A stretch of 64,000 nt of DNA from CAZDXJ01 sp050303615 (GTDB lineage: Bacteria > Pseudomonadota > Gammaproteobacteria > Methylococcales > Methylomonadaceae), in assembly GCA_050303615.1 (NCBI GenBank), contig JBNLCC010000095.1, positions 1 through 64,000 on the forward strand, written 5' to 3'. Below the pieces are notes generated by a model. The model saw only the letters and a program-made list of their open reading frames with translations, was not told the DNA's origin and searched no databases. The position numbers and the translations under genes are program-made. Of this stretch, positions 52,112 through 62,176 are shown one piece after another (position 1 is the stretch's first letter; every line of letters begins with the position of its first letter).

Positions 52112-52315
52112 ATGTTTGAATTCCTACAAAAAAAGATTCTTGGTTTTTTCACTGCTGCGGCGCTGAAAAGTTACGGTTGGCAAAGCCGCCGGACGATATG
52201 CCCGGGCGGCGGGACAAAACAATGGCAGGATCCTTTTTCATTGCTCTGGTATTCGGAAAATACCGCCTTGAGGTTGATGAAAGTACAGGCGCTGGATGAA
52301 TTTTACCGGCGATAA
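52112..52315 (+). CDS. Hypothetical small protein
   Basis: A 67-residue frame with AAGGTG before the ATG. A hydrophobic N-terminus 'FEFLQKKILGFFTAAAL' is followed by 'GGGTKQWQDPFSLLWYSENTAL' and 'ALDEFYRR'. Plausible as a real short gene, but I do not recognise it. An inverted repeat (GGGATCG at 52371, CGATCCC at 52391) lies in the 310-base gap that follows, which holds nothing else obvious. Confidence 0.35.
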   Translation: MFEFLQKKILGFFTAAALKSYGWQSRRTICPGGGTKQWQDPFSLLWYSENTALRLMKVQALDEFYRR

Positions 52316-52649
52316 TTCCGTGGACGGATCCACCGTAACGTTGACTACTTTAACTTTTCATTAAGCTATAGGGATCGGGATAACTATCTTCGATCCCTGG
52401 CGATTGATCATGCAATCGTCGCACTATCCGGATTTGTTTATAAGATTGATTCACAGCAACAAAACGGCTTCTCCAAATTAAGTCGGTTTAAGGTTTTTGA
52501 GCTGCGGTTTAAGTGACTGCCATCAGTTGTACGCATCGGATACCCAACTGAAAAAATCAAAATCGTGTATTTTCAAACGAATACATGCGCACAGGATGCG
52601 CTGTACCGTATAATCCGGACATTGCATGACAGTGGACAGGATTAGAGGA

Positions 52650-52904
52650 ATGACCGACATTAAATTTTCAAAACAGGAAAAAGAACTGCTTGGCAGCAAG
52701 ATACAGCTTTATTTTAGAGAGGAACTTGATCAGGAGATTGGCCAGTTTGATGCCCAGTTTCTGCTGGATTTTTTTGCACAAGAAATCGGAGCCTTTTTCT
52801 ATAACAGAGGCCTTTATGATGCTCAAGCCATTTTGGAACGCCGGTTGGAAGATATAGCGGAAGCAATTTACGGGCTGGAAAAAACGACTGATTTTCGTAG
52901 GTGA
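52650..52904 (+). CDS. DUF2164 family protein
   Basis: An 84-residue protein; ATG 52650 is chosen because homologues begin close to 'IKFSKQEKELLGSKIQLYF'. 'EELDQEIGQFDAQFLLDFFAQEIG' and 'YNRGLYDAQAILERRLEDI' are the family pattern. Small acidic helical proteins of unknown function. The 427 bases after it (52905-53331) hold no recognisable gene. Confidence 0.8.
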   Translation: MTDIKFSKQEKELLGSKIQLYFREELDQEIGQFDAQFLLDFFAQEIGAFFYNRGLYDAQAILERRLEDIAEAIYGLEKTTDFRR

Positions 52905-53331
52905 GTTGCGCTATAAAGGCTATCATTAATAGGGGGAACGGCTAAATTGATATCATGCAAGTGTTTGTAATGATCTTCGCTCGTCCCCAACATTGCGTCG
53001 CGCCAATTGGCGATTTAATGTGCGGCACTCGATATTGCCGAGCTTGTCCGGTTTCCGTTTTTGTAGCGTGAGCTTCGACACCAGAGTAATAATTGATAGC
53101 CTTCATAGTCCGGTGTAGGAAGATAATGGGACGTTTTCCACAACAATTTGATTTGCAGGCCCGGCGAATTAATAAACCCGTTGACTTTAAGTGAATACTT
53201 GGAGTAAAAAAACAGTTCCACTGATGCATTAATTTAAAGATTTTTAGGGTCGACCAGGTTCTGTGCCGGGATCAATGACAAGTTAATCAGCACATGCAAC
53301 TCCGGTTGGCATTGCCTGGAGGAAAAGATCA

Positions 53332-54489
53332 ATGTTCATGAAAGCTTTACCTTCGTTGCGTTGGAGTTGGTCCGATAGCGGTGTTTGCCGTGATGCGGTA
53401 GAGTCGCTGTTAACCATCGCCGGAATCGAGATAAACGGCAGTAGACCATGGGACATCCAGGTACACCACAGCGGTTTTTTCCGGCGGGTGCTGGCGGACA
53501 CCTCGTTGGGCCTTGGTGAGTCGTACATGGACGGCTGGTGGGACTGCGAACGTTTGGATGAATTGATATACCGGATATTGCGTGCCAAATTGCACCAGCA
53601 AGCCAGTTCGTTTAAGGATATTCTGGCCTATCTGCAAGCCAGACTGCTCAATCCGCAGCATATCACGCGAGCATTTTATGTCGGACAACATCATTACGAC
53701 ATCGGCAATGATTTCTACCGGGCGATGTTGGACAGACGGATGATTTATAGTTGCGGTTATTGGAAGGATGCGGTTGATCTCGATGCATCGCAGGAAGCGA
53801 AGCTGGACCTGATCTGTCGGAAAATCGGTTTACAGCCGGGAATGCGCGTGCTGGATATAGGCTGCGGCTGGGGCGGCGCGGCAAAGTTTGCTGCCGAACG
53901 ATACGGCGTGGAAGTTTGCGGGGTTACGGTTTCGAAGGAGCAAGCCAAGTATGCCCGCTCGGTTTGCGAGGGATTGCCGGTCACCATTGAATTGAAGGAT
54001 TATCGGGAAATCGACGGAACATTTGACCGGGTTTATTCCATCGGTATGTTCGAACATGTAGGATACAAGAATTATCGAACTTATTTTCAGGTGGTCAACA
54101 ACTGCCTTGTCAAAGACGGTTTGTTTTTGCTGCATACCATTGGCGGCAACATATCCGACAGCAACGGTAACCCTTGGGTGGAGCGATACATTTTTCCGAA
54201 TTCGATGTTGCCGTCGGTCACACAAATCGGCAAAGCCGTCAAAGACCGTTTCGTCATTGAGGACTGGCAAAATTTTGGCCCCGATTACGATAGAACTCTG
54301 TTGGCTTGGAATGACCGTTTCGAACGAGGCAGGGCTTTTCAGCATTCACAATTCGACGAACGCTTCTATCGCATGTGGCGTTTTTATTTGCTGGGGTTTG
54401 CCGGTGCCTTTCGTGCACGGCACATTCAGTTGTGGCAAATCGTACTGTCCACGGGTGATAGGATCGAGCGATACGACGCACCCCGCTAA
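53332..54489 (+). CDS. cfa: Cyclopropane-fatty-acyl-phospholipid synthase
   Basis: A 385-residue enzyme that transfers methylene from SAM to unsaturated acyl chains of membrane lipids. GGAGG lies nine bases before ATG. 'GESYMDGWWDCERLDELIYR' and 'HHYDIGNDFYRAMLD' form the N-terminal and bicarbonate-binding regions. The SAM motif is 'RVLDIGCGWGGAAKFAAE', and 'SIGMFEHVGYKNY' carries the catalytic Glu-His. Length matches E. coli Cfa. It converges with the UPF0182 gene. Confidence 0.95.
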   Translation: MFMKALPSLRWSWSDSGVCRDAVESLLTIAGIEINGSRPWDIQVHHSGFFRRVLADTSLGLGESYMDGWWDCERLDELIYRILRAKLHQQASSFKDILAYLQARLLNPQHITRAFYVGQHHYDIGNDFYRAMLDRRMIYSCGYWKDAVDLDASQEAKLDLICRKIGLQPGMRVLDIGCGWGGAAKFAAERYGVEVCGVTVSKEQAKYARSVCEGLPVTIELKDYREIDGTFDRVYSIGMFEHVGYKNYRTYFQVVNNCLVKDGLFLLHTIGGNISDSNGNPWVERYIFPNSMLPSVTQIGKAVKDRFVIEDWQNFGPDYDRTLLAWNDRFERGRAFQHSQFDERFYRMWRFYLLGFAGAFRARHIQLWQIVLSTGDRIERYDAPR

Positions 54490-54597
54490 GGTTTTCCGTA
54501 TCCGGGTTTCGGCAAGCGAGACTGTTACAGAGCATGACGCCGGATGTTCCGCGCCTGCCAATACCAATGGTGAATTGCGCAGTGTTGTGCTAGCCGG

Positions 54598-57186
54598 CTA
54601 CCTGCCGGATAGTTTTTCCACTTGTTTATAAGCTTCTTCAATGGTATCGCCCATGGCGGTCTGCTGGTTCATCGCAACAATCACTTTGGCCAGTTGGGGA
54701 AATCCGGCTTTGGCGGAGGCGATTAGATAAACCGGCTGAATATATAGTATTGATTCTCCAATGGGGAGAATCAGCATTCGGCCTTTGATTACCTTCGAGC
54801 CTTGCTGGTCCCACAAGGTCATATAGCGCGAAATATCGGGGTTCTGACTAATCAATGCGCTGATTTGCGCCGGTCCGTCGATTTGCACACTTTGGGGAAA
54901 GGAATAGACATAAATATCGGCGGCATATTGTTGATTGCAGGTGTCTATATTCAGGCAACCGGCTATAGCGATGGCTTTCAAATTTTCCCTGCCGAAAGGA
55001 GAAAAGGGATTGACCAGGATGAATTTTTCAGTTTGGGATTCAGGCCGGCCCGGCTTATCGAAGATATCGATGGTCAGATAGTAGGGGGCGATAGGTTGAC
55101 CGTCCATGCTGGCAGATTCCAGCGCTTCGCTTTGTTGGTAAAAGACTTCCGGATCGGTTTGATGGTAACGCCCATAAATCGCCATTTGCATCGCGAATAA
55201 ATCCTGCGGATAACTGAGGTGTTTTAAAAAAGCGGGAGGAATTTCCGCTAACGTTTTAAATAACGTGGGAAATATGCGCCGATAGGTTGCAATGACCGGA
55301 TCGGTCGGGTCAGCGATATAGAAATCAACCGATCCGTTGTAGGCGTCGACAACTATTTTAACTGAATTTCGGATGTAGTTGAGTGTGTCTTGTCCGGATT
55401 CCAGTTCAGCAAAGGGACTGGGTATGGGATTGACGTAGGGATAACGGTCGGATGTGGTATAGGCATCGATAATCCAAAAGATTTTTTTATCAATGACCAC
55501 CGGATAAGGGTTGGCGTCCAGCTGCAGAAACGGTGCGATAGTGTGTATCCGTTCGATGATATTACGGCGAAACAATATTTTGCTTTGCCGGGTTACGCTG
55601 GTCGAAAAGAATATCTTTTCATCCTCAAAGAAAGCGGAGACGAACAATTTTGTGATCAATGACGACATGTTTAAACCGCCGCTGCCTTGGTAATCGCTAG
55701 CCAAATCTTTATTATCGCCACCTGACACAGGCGCTGCATTCGGCACTATCGCATAGGGGTAATCGGCAAGGCCGTAATAGATTTCCGGCTTGGTAAGTTT
55801 GAATTTTTCAAATTCGGTTTGCAGTGAAATTTCATTGACAAACCACTGCATCGCTTGCCCGGCCTTTTGTGCCGCCGGGGATACCACTACGCCGAAGCCG
55901 TGGGTGTATTTCATATGGCTGTTTTCCCAATTTCTGGCTTCGTCAGGTAACTTATCCTGGGTCAGTTCTCTTGCGGCAATATTAACCTGATATTCCGATC
56001 CGCCTAACAGGTAGCGGTCGACAGCTACCGGAGAAAAGGTGTAAAAAGGCCGTATGGCCTGCAATTGTTCCAGGACGTTTTGCAGTAGAGCATGATCCCA
56101 TAACGGTATGTTGTCCAAATCCTGATAAATTTCGGTGCTGATGTTTTCCGTTAACGTGGAGGCTACCGGATAATCAATTTGTTCAATGTTGTTCAAGTCG
56201 AAAGCGTCCAATGTTGCATCGATATTGAACTGGATATATTGCTTTTCCGTTTTGACCGGATTGGGCTGAACATAAAATTTATCGATCAAGCCGGGAATAA
56301 AGGTGATGTGCCGCAGACCCGTTAACAATAAGAAAACTATAAAACAACCAATTAGCAAGTTCCTGGCGCGGTGGGTATGGATGAAATACACGGCACTGCC
56401 GGCGGCGCATAAAAATGCCAGGAAAATCAGCCAGATCAAGAGTAATTCATAGTTCATTTCCACAAAGCCGGGACCGAAAAACATCGGTTCATGCCGTCCG
56501 ACATAGAGTAATTCGGTTTTTTGAAAGGAAATGGCCCAGGCTTGAACGAAGATAATGATGGTAATCAAGATTGTTAAATGCAGTTTGGCCGCTTTCGGAA
56601 AACCGTCCATCCTGTCTTTATGCTTTTGGTAGGCATACCAGTAGAGTCCTCCGGTAACGGCTAGCAGTAAACTGAAGGTCAGCAGCAGTTCTTTTTGGAG
56701 CAGTGTATAGGCCGGAAAAGAAAATAGGTAATAACTGATATTGCGTCCGTATACCGGATCTTTCAATTCCGCAGGAACGCTGAAAAAATACAGCAAGCAT
56801 GTTTCCCAGTTGTTATAAACCGGAAATAAAATCGGTAAGCTTAATACTGCCGATAGCGGCAGTAAGATTTTAGCCGAAAAAAAATGAGTCGAATTCAATG
56901 AGCTGCCGCTTTCCCCCGTTTCCGTCTGTGGCCTTCTGAACGAGTTGCCGTTCGTCAGCACCGGTACGAGATATAAATTAATGAATATTAAAGCGGTAAA
57001 AAGGATGGTAACCGATATAACGATCAAATCCCTGTATAGTTGGCGGCTGATAAAATAATACGTTAAGTCCAGCGTATCAAACCACCATAAATCAATTAAA
57101 AAAGCCGAACTGATGCCGGCGATCAGGGTTAATAATATTGCTGCCGCAACAATTACAAAAACGACACGGATTGCTGATATTTTCAT
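54598..57186 (-). CDS. UPF0182 family large membrane protein
   Basis: An 862-residue protein, start at ATG 57186 ('MKISAIRVVFVIVAAAILLT'); the frame extends 32 codons further without family similarity. Seven or so N-terminal membrane helices (1-330) with 'DLWWFDTLDLTYYFISRQ', then a large exported domain (about 340-860) with 'THGFGVVVSPA' and 'YPYAIVP'. This is the typical UPF0182/COG1615 layout; function unknown. It lies downstream of ygfB on the same strand. Confidence 0.92.
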   Translation of the reverse strand: MKISAIRVVFVIVAAAILLTLIAGISSAFLIDLWWFDTLDLTYYFISRQLYRDLIVISVTILFTALIFINLYLVPVLTNGNSFRRPQTETGESGSSLNSTHFFSAKILLPLSAVLSLPILFPVYNNWETCLLYFFSVPAELKDPVYGRNISYYLFSFPAYTLLQKELLLTFSLLLAVTGGLYWYAYQKHKDRMDGFPKAAKLHLTILITIIIFVQAWAISFQKTELLYVGRHEPMFFGPGFVEMNYELLLIWLIFLAFLCAAGSAVYFIHTHRARNLLIGCFIVFLLLTGLRHITFIPGLIDKFYVQPNPVKTEKQYIQFNIDATLDAFDLNNIEQIDYPVASTLTENISTEIYQDLDNIPLWDHALLQNVLEQLQAIRPFYTFSPVAVDRYLLGGSEYQVNIAARELTQDKLPDEARNWENSHMKYTHGFGVVVSPAAQKAGQAMQWFVNEISLQTEFEKFKLTKPEIYYGLADYPYAIVPNAAPVSGGDNKDLASDYQGSGGLNMSSLITKLFVSAFFEDEKIFFSTSVTRQSKILFRRNIIERIHTIAPFLQLDANPYPVVIDKKIFWIIDAYTTSDRYPYVNPIPSPFAELESGQDTLNYIRNSVKIVVDAYNGSVDFYIADPTDPVIATYRRIFPTLFKTLAEIPPAFLKHLSYPQDLFAMQMAIYGRYHQTDPEVFYQQSEALESASMDGQPIAPYYLTIDIFDKPGRPESQTEKFILVNPFSPFGRENLKAIAIAGCLNIDTCNQQYAADIYVYSFPQSVQIDGPAQISALISQNPDISRYMTLWDQQGSKVIKGRMLILPIGESILYIQPVYLIASAKAGFPQLAKVIVAMNQQTAMGDTIEEAYKQVEKLSGR

Positions 57187-57254
57187 ACGCACTGGCTCAA
57201 TATCGGTTTTTCTATGACTTCGGAAAATGACGCGCCTTGTTAATTTGCATCGAC

Positions 57255-57782
57255 TTAATGCAGTCGGTTTGGATTTTTGCAAGTATGCTTCAATTCTTGC
57301 TTGACCAACATAACGGCCGCTCTCAAATATTCAATGATTTCGACCAGTGCATTTTCATCTTCCTCTCCTTCGGCATCGGTATCGAGCTTGGAAAATTCAA
57401 TAACGTCTTTTACAATCTCATTGACTTCGCCGGACCATTCCGCCCCGGAATGGGCGGCACCAATGCCGGCGACAAAGCCGTTGCACCAGTTTTTTAGCGC
57501 ATTTGCCCTTTCCGGTAAAGGACAATCCTGCTCAGGTAAAAACAGGTCAAATTCAAAATCATCACTGTTAAGAAATTGCCGGGTTTGTTCAAATAACGAC
57601 AGCAGCATGGCTCTTTCCTCCTCAGTAATCAACCCGGCCTCACAGGATATTTCCGTCAACCAGGCCGAACCGTCCGTCAAATCGTCAACACACAGTAAGC
57701 CGGCGGCTATGCCGTGTGCTTCCGCGGCACTCATGGGGTTATCGGTTTGCTGCAATATGCTTTCTATAATGTTGTAGGACAT
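57255..57782 (-). CDS. ygfB: YgfB/YecA (UPF0149) family protein
   Basis: A 175-residue acidic helical protein. 'NPMSAAEAHGIAAGLLC', 'CPLPERANALKNWCNGFVAGI' and 'EGEEDENALVEIIEYLRAAVMLV' match YgfB. It is divergent from the ZapB-like/zapA pair, the order found in many gammaproteobacteria. In Pseudomonas, YgfB modulates AlpA-dependent expression; here the role is not known. Confidence 0.92.
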   Translation of the reverse strand: MSYNIIESILQQTDNPMSAAEAHGIAAGLLCVDDLTDGSAWLTEISCEAGLITEEERAMLLSLFEQTRQFLNSDDFEFDLFLPEQDCPLPERANALKNWCNGFVAGIGAAHSGAEWSGEVNEIVKDVIEFSKLDTDAEGEEDENALVEIIEYLRAAVMLVKQELKHTCKNPNRLH

Positions 57783-58041
57783 AGCACCTTTTGTAATATT
57801 TATTTTCTAAAAAAACTGTCCGCTTATGCTAACATTGATTGTAACTGAGATATTAATTGGATATTCCTTTTTTAGAAAGAGATTCCAGAGAGGGAGGCGG
57901 GTTGAATTTTAGAATATTTTATGCGAGTAGCGTTTTAGTAATTGCTTGTCGACTAAACTTCGCTTTATATTCACTATTCGACTTATCTGCTGTTTATACC
58001 TTTTTTCGCTCTCTGTTCGAACGCAATTACCGGTTATCACC

Positions 58042-58269
58042 ATGACTAATGAAGAGCAAGACCAGCCTTTAGAAATCCGGGCTCTTGAAGAGAAATTGGA
58101 CGCTTTAATTGAGTTATACAACTCTATGAAAAATGAAAACATTTCTTTAAGGACCAAACAAGAGGAACTGGTTCGTGAAAAAGCCAAGTTGATTGAAAAA
58201 ACATCACTTGCCAGAACCCGCGTTGAGGCAATGATAACGCGTCTTAAATCAATGGAGCAGGGCACATGA
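58042..58269 (+). CDS. ZapB-like coiled-coil protein (TIGR02449 type)
   Basis: A 75-residue protein starting at ATG 58042; the upstream in-frame 32 codons are discarded. It is almost entirely one coiled coil: 'IRALEEKLDALIELYNSM' through 'KQEELVREKAKLIEKTSLA', ending 'RVEAMITRLKSMEQ'. This family occurs just before zapA and is thought to assist Z-ring assembly. The ZapA ATG overlaps its stop. Confidence 0.88.
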   Translation: MTNEEQDQPLEIRALEEKLDALIELYNSMKNENISLRTKQEELVREKAKLIEKTSLARTRVEAMITRLKSMEQGT

Positions 58270-58571
58270 AGGAAGAAATTAAGCCTGTCAGCTTAAACAT
58301 CTTGGGAAAGGAATACAAGGTGGCCTGTGCCCCCAGTGAACGCGCCGATCTGTTACATACCGCACAAATGCTCGATGAACAAATGCGCGAAATACAGGAC
58401 TCCGGCAAAGTGATCGGTTCCGACAGAATTGCGGTCATGGCGGCACTAAATCTGGCCCATGAGTTGAATCAGATAAAAAAACAGAATTCCGGCGTCAGCC
58501 ATAGTTTGGCTGACCGCTTAGCAAAATTACGTCGTAAAATTGAAAATGTTTTGGAAACGGCGTCAATTTAG
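58266..58571 (+). CDS. zapA: Cell division protein ZapA
   Basis: A 101-residue FtsZ-bundling protein. 'PVSLNILGKEYKVACAPSER' and 'AAQMLDEQMREIQDSG'-like helix ('TAQMLDEQMREIQDSGKVIG'), then 'DRIAVMAALNLAHEL', are typical. It starts with ATGA overlap on the ZapB-like gene and is followed by 6S RNA. Confidence 0.93.
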   Translation: MKEEIKPVSLNILGKEYKVACAPSERADLLHTAQMLDEQMREIQDSGKVIGSDRIAVMAALNLAHELNQIKKQNSGVSHSLADRLAKLRRKIENVLETASI

Positions 58572-58712
58572 CGTTCGCTTACAGGCTTCGGTTTTTTATC
58601 CGCTCATTCCGCCTGAGAGAGCGGCAAGCCGGTTGGCGAATATTCCCCAACAACGGATTTATTCAGCGATTGATTGTTGTTAGTTGGCTGAAAACACCGT
58701 AAACTATTACAT

Positions 58713-58890
58713 TATCTCCTGCGGCGTTCGAGGCGTTCTGGGTTTTTCTTGGACCTATATTTACCCAGGGAGCCGAACCCGGCATTGCTGAGCATGTCCG
58801 TTAAACGGAAAGCCTTTTATTTGCTGGCGAGGTGCCCACTTGAACCTTTGGTTCAAGGACGACAGTTCGTTACGGCGCAGGCGGGAGATA
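58713..58890 (+). ncRNA. ssrS: 6S RNA
   Basis: The position directly after zapA is the gammaproteobacterial ssrS site. TATCTCCTG at the 5' end pairs with CGGGAGATA at the 3' end to form the closing stem. Internal landmarks match E. coli 6S: 'GAGCATG' near 58790 and 'CTTGAACC...GGTTCAAGG' at about 58839-58860, then 'GGCGCAGGCGGGAGATA'. The RNA traps housekeeping sigma-70 RNA polymerase in stationary phase. Confidence 0.88.
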
Positions 58891-58924
58891 CTGTTTTTAT
58901 CCGATTTTAATCCCCCAAAACACG

Positions 58925-59383
58925 ATGAATTACTGGTTAATGAAATCCGAGCCCAATGAGTTCAGTATTGACGCCTTGCAATGCATGCCGGAACAAACGG
59001 AACATTGGGACGGGGTGCGTAATTTCCAGGCCAGGAACATGATGCGCGATGCAATGAAAATTGGTGACCAAGTGTTTTTTTATCACTCCAATTGTGATGA
59101 GCCGGGTATAGTGGGTATTATGCAGGTTGTCAAAGAAGGCTATCCGGACTTTACTGCCTTCGATTCCAATGACAAACACTTCGATCCTAAAAGCGACCCT
59201 GCCAACCCTCGCTGGATGATGGTGGATGTAAAATTCGTCAGGAAATTGTCTCGCACAATCGCTTTGAAAGAATTGAAAGCAAAACAGGAATTGGCGGATT
59301 TCCCTTTGGTCAGACGCGGTAATAGGCTTTCAATTATGCCGGTATCGGAACAACAATGGCAATTTATTTTGGGGCTGGAATAG
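58925..59383 (+). CDS. EVE domain-containing protein
   Basis: A 152-residue PUA-like EVE protein. 'YWLMKSEPNEFSID', 'HWDGVRNFQARNMMRDAM', 'GDQVFFYHSNCDEPGIVGI' and 'DPANPRWMMVDVKF' form the aromatic pocket that binds modified bases in DNA or RNA. It occupies the place after ssrS where ygfA usually sits. Stand-alone EVE proteins like this are widespread and probably housekeeping. Confidence 0.93.
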   Translation: MNYWLMKSEPNEFSIDALQCMPEQTEHWDGVRNFQARNMMRDAMKIGDQVFFYHSNCDEPGIVGIMQVVKEGYPDFTAFDSNDKHFDPKSDPANPRWMMVDVKFVRKLSRTIALKELKAKQELADFPLVRRGNRLSIMPVSEQQWQFILGLE

Positions 59384-59419
59384 TCGGAATTGCACGATCG
59401 GCGTATTATGCGTAACGCT

Positions 59420-60955
59420 TTATGTTTTGTTTTTTTGCTCCTTTCCCCCGACAAATAACTGGTACGCCGGGTTATTTGTTTCTTCCCGGTAGGCGAATCC
59501 TAACTCATCCAGGGTTTGCCGGAAATCCTTGCGTTCGGTTTTCGGCATTTGCAAGCCGAGGAGTACTTTACCGAAAGCGGCACCGTGATTACGGTAATGA
59601 AACATGCTGATATTCCATCGGCCGCCGAGTGATGATAAAAATTTGAGCAGTGCACCGGGCCTTTCAGGGAATTGCAGGCTGTAGACAATCTCGCTCAATT
59701 TACAAGGCGCATGTCCCCCGACCATATAACGGATATGATCCTTGGCCAATTCGTTGCGGGTCATGTCGGTTACTTCAAAGCCTTCCGCTTCCAGCTGCCG
59801 CTTAACATTAGCAAGGTCGCATTCTTCGCCGCTGCTGCTGATGCCGACAAAGACCTGAGCCATATTGCTGTCAAAATACCGGTAGTTAAATTCGGTGATA
59901 TTGCGGTCTCCCAACATTTGACAGAATCTTAGAAAACTGCCGGGTATTTCGGGGATGGTGACTGCCAGTAATATCTCCCGGTGCTCGCCGACTTGGGTAC
60001 GTTCGGCGACATAACGCAGTCGGTCAAAGTTGATGTTCGCGCCGCTTTCAATGGCAATCAGAGTTTGCCCGGTAATGTCCCGCTGTTCGACATATTTTTT
60101 GAGCCCGGCAACGGCCAGTGCGCCGGCCGGTTCTGCAACCGAACGCGTATCATCAAAAATGTCTTTGATCGCCGCACAAATTTCATCGGTATTGACGCAT
60201 ATCACTTCGTCAACATAGCGATGCGCAATATGAAAGGGTTTTTTTCCGATTTGCCTGACCGCCACGCCGTCGGCAAACAGGCCGACCTGTTTTAAAACAA
60301 CCCGTCTGTTGGCTTGCATGGCACGGTTTAGGCAGTCGGCATCATCCGGTTCGACGCCTATAATTTTAATATCAGGGCGGACAAATTTTGTATAGACTGC
60401 AATACCAGCAATCAGTCCGCCGCCTCCGACGGGTACGAACACAGCATCGATAGTGCTGGTTTTCTGACGCAAAATTTCCATCGCAATGGTGCCTTGTCCG
60501 GCAATCACATCCGCGTCGTCGTAGGGGTGAATAAAAGTCAGTTTTTGCTGCTCAGCCAATTGCTTGGCATGGGTGTAAGCTTCATCATAGGAGTCGCCGA
60601 ATAACAGGGTTGTTGCACCGCTGGTACGCACCGAATTGACTTTAATCTCCGGTGTTGTCCTGGGCATCACAATCAATGCTTTAATACCCAAATATCTCGC
60701 CGATAAGGCGACGCCCTGGGCGTGATTGCCGGCAGACGCGGCAATTACACCGCCGGCTTTGGCTGGTTCGTCCAGTTGCGCCATTTTGTTATAAGCGCCG
60801 CGCAGTTTAAAGGAAAATACCGGCTGTAAGTCCTCGCGTTTTAAATAGATCGAATTGGCGTAGCGTTGCGATAAACCCGGCGCATGATCCAGCGGTGTTT
60901 CCAATGCCACATCATACACTCTGGCCCTGAGGATTTTTTCAATGTATTTTTGCAT
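59420..60955 (-). CDS. ilvA: Threonine ammonia-lyase, biosynthetic
   Basis: A 511-residue PLP enzyme making 2-oxobutanoate for isoleucine. ATG 60955 is preferred over TTG 60970. The PLP lysine is in 'PVFSFKLRGAYNKM', with 'ASAGNHAQGVA' and the glycine loop 'VPVGGGGLIAG'. Residues about 330-511 hold two ACT-like regulatory domains ('EIPGSFLRFCQML', 'ERPGALLKFLSSLG'), indicating isoleucine feedback control. It converges with the EVE gene. Confidence 0.95.
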   Translation of the reverse strand: MQKYIEKILRARVYDVALETPLDHAPGLSQRYANSIYLKREDLQPVFSFKLRGAYNKMAQLDEPAKAGGVIAASAGNHAQGVALSARYLGIKALIVMPRTTPEIKVNSVRTSGATTLLFGDSYDEAYTHAKQLAEQQKLTFIHPYDDADVIAGQGTIAMEILRQKTSTIDAVFVPVGGGGLIAGIAVYTKFVRPDIKIIGVEPDDADCLNRAMQANRRVVLKQVGLFADGVAVRQIGKKPFHIAHRYVDEVICVNTDEICAAIKDIFDDTRSVAEPAGALAVAGLKKYVEQRDITGQTLIAIESGANINFDRLRYVAERTQVGEHREILLAVTIPEIPGSFLRFCQMLGDRNITEFNYRYFDSNMAQVFVGISSSGEECDLANVKRQLEAEGFEVTDMTRNELAKDHIRYMVGGHAPCKLSEIVYSLQFPERPGALLKFLSSLGGRWNISMFHYRNHGAAFGKVLLGLQMPKTERKDFRQTLDELGFAYREETNNPAYQLFVGGKEQKNKT

Positions 60956-60996
60956 TTTTGTGTCAGTCAACGGCCGATAAGATATCCGGGTCGATA

Positions 60997-62001
60997 CTAC
61001 GTTTCGAAGTGCAGTAATTGGTTTGCTAAAGCGATTATTTTATGTTCGCTGATTTCCCTGATGGAAAAGTCGTTTTTATTTAATTTATACGGGTCCACCT
61101 GCGATGGCGATTTAAGCACTTTGTTAATTTCCGTCTGGTATACCCTGCTGATAGGCGTAGGCCCGAACAGGGTGATCGATGGTTTGTTCAAGGCCCAGGC
61201 CATATGCGTCGGTCCGGTATCGTTGCCGATCACCAGATCGGCCTTGGCGATCGCTGCTTTCAGCGTGTTTAAATCAATTCTCGGCAGTTTTGTTATATAG
61301 CCGGATTGTTGTTGCATCCATTGCGCGTTATATTTTTCCTGCTCGTTTCCCCAGATGACCAGACAGTTTTGCCGTAGCGCTTCCGCGATCGCGACGAATT
61401 TTTGTTTAGGATAATTCCTGCTTTCCCAGGTTGAACCGGCAATAAAAATAATGTTTTTTTTATTTTTTACGAAATAGTCATTAATCAATTTGTTTTCATT
61501 TTTAAAAAATAAAAAAGGCCGTTTATTGCGGATTTGTTCCGGCGTAATTTGAAAACCCAAAGGACCGGCAATGACGCGTGTATTTCTGTCAATGGTGTTG
61601 GCATCATAAGGGATGCTGACTTTTTGGTCATAAAACCAGGATGCTGCTTTTTCGCGAATTGAATTTTTATCGAATCCGGCAGTTTTCTTTCCGAGCAATT
61701 TTGCCGTTATCGCAGATTTGATGAGCCCCTGAGCATCAATTACCAAATTATAATTGTTTCGTGAATAATCCTTTAATTGACGGTATTCGGAAAAAAACGC
61801 GGTTTTCTTGTGTCGCAACGATTTTAAATTAACAACAAGGATCCTGTCGATGTCAGGATTATGGTTTAATATCTCGGCAAAACGCTGTTCGACCACCCAA
61901 TCGATGTGAATATCGTTCAATTCAGACTTAATAAACTGCAATGCAGTCATTGCATGAACAATGTCCCCAAGAGCCGAAAGTTTAACAATTGCAATTTTCA
62001 T
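60997..62001 (-). CDS. waaC: Lipopolysaccharide heptosyltransferase I
   Basis: A 334-residue GT9 enzyme adding the first L-glycero-D-manno-heptose to Kdo in the inner core. 'IAIVKLSALGDIVHAMTALQ' is the WaaC N-terminus; the C-terminal 'ADLVIGNDTGPTHMAWALNKP' with 'LFGPTPISR' is the ADP-heptose-binding region. It is upstream of ilvA on the same strand with a 41-base gap. The sequence is AT-rich compared with neighbours, common for LPS genes. Confidence 0.93.
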   Translation of the reverse strand: MKIAIVKLSALGDIVHAMTALQFIKSELNDIHIDWVVEQRFAEILNHNPDIDRILVVNLKSLRHKKTAFFSEYRQLKDYSRNNYNLVIDAQGLIKSAITAKLLGKKTAGFDKNSIREKAASWFYDQKVSIPYDANTIDRNTRVIAGPLGFQITPEQIRNKRPFLFFKNENKLINDYFVKNKKNIIFIAGSTWESRNYPKQKFVAIAEALRQNCLVIWGNEQEKYNAQWMQQQSGYITKLPRIDLNTLKAAIAKADLVIGNDTGPTHMAWALNKPSITLFGPTPISRVYQTEINKVLKSPSQVDPYKLNKNDFSIREISEHKIIALANQLLHFET

Positions 62002-62176
62002 TGAGTGTTAGTCAGTGAGTAGGTGGTTAAATGCTTTATTTAGTAGAAAAATCGGCGTTCGTTTGATTTGGATCAATTTATATTTGAATTTAATAAGGTA
62101 GACTTGTACCCAACATGGATAAACCCCCCCTGGAATGTTTTTCCATGCTATCCTCTGAGTAGGGCTTTTTCACTCA

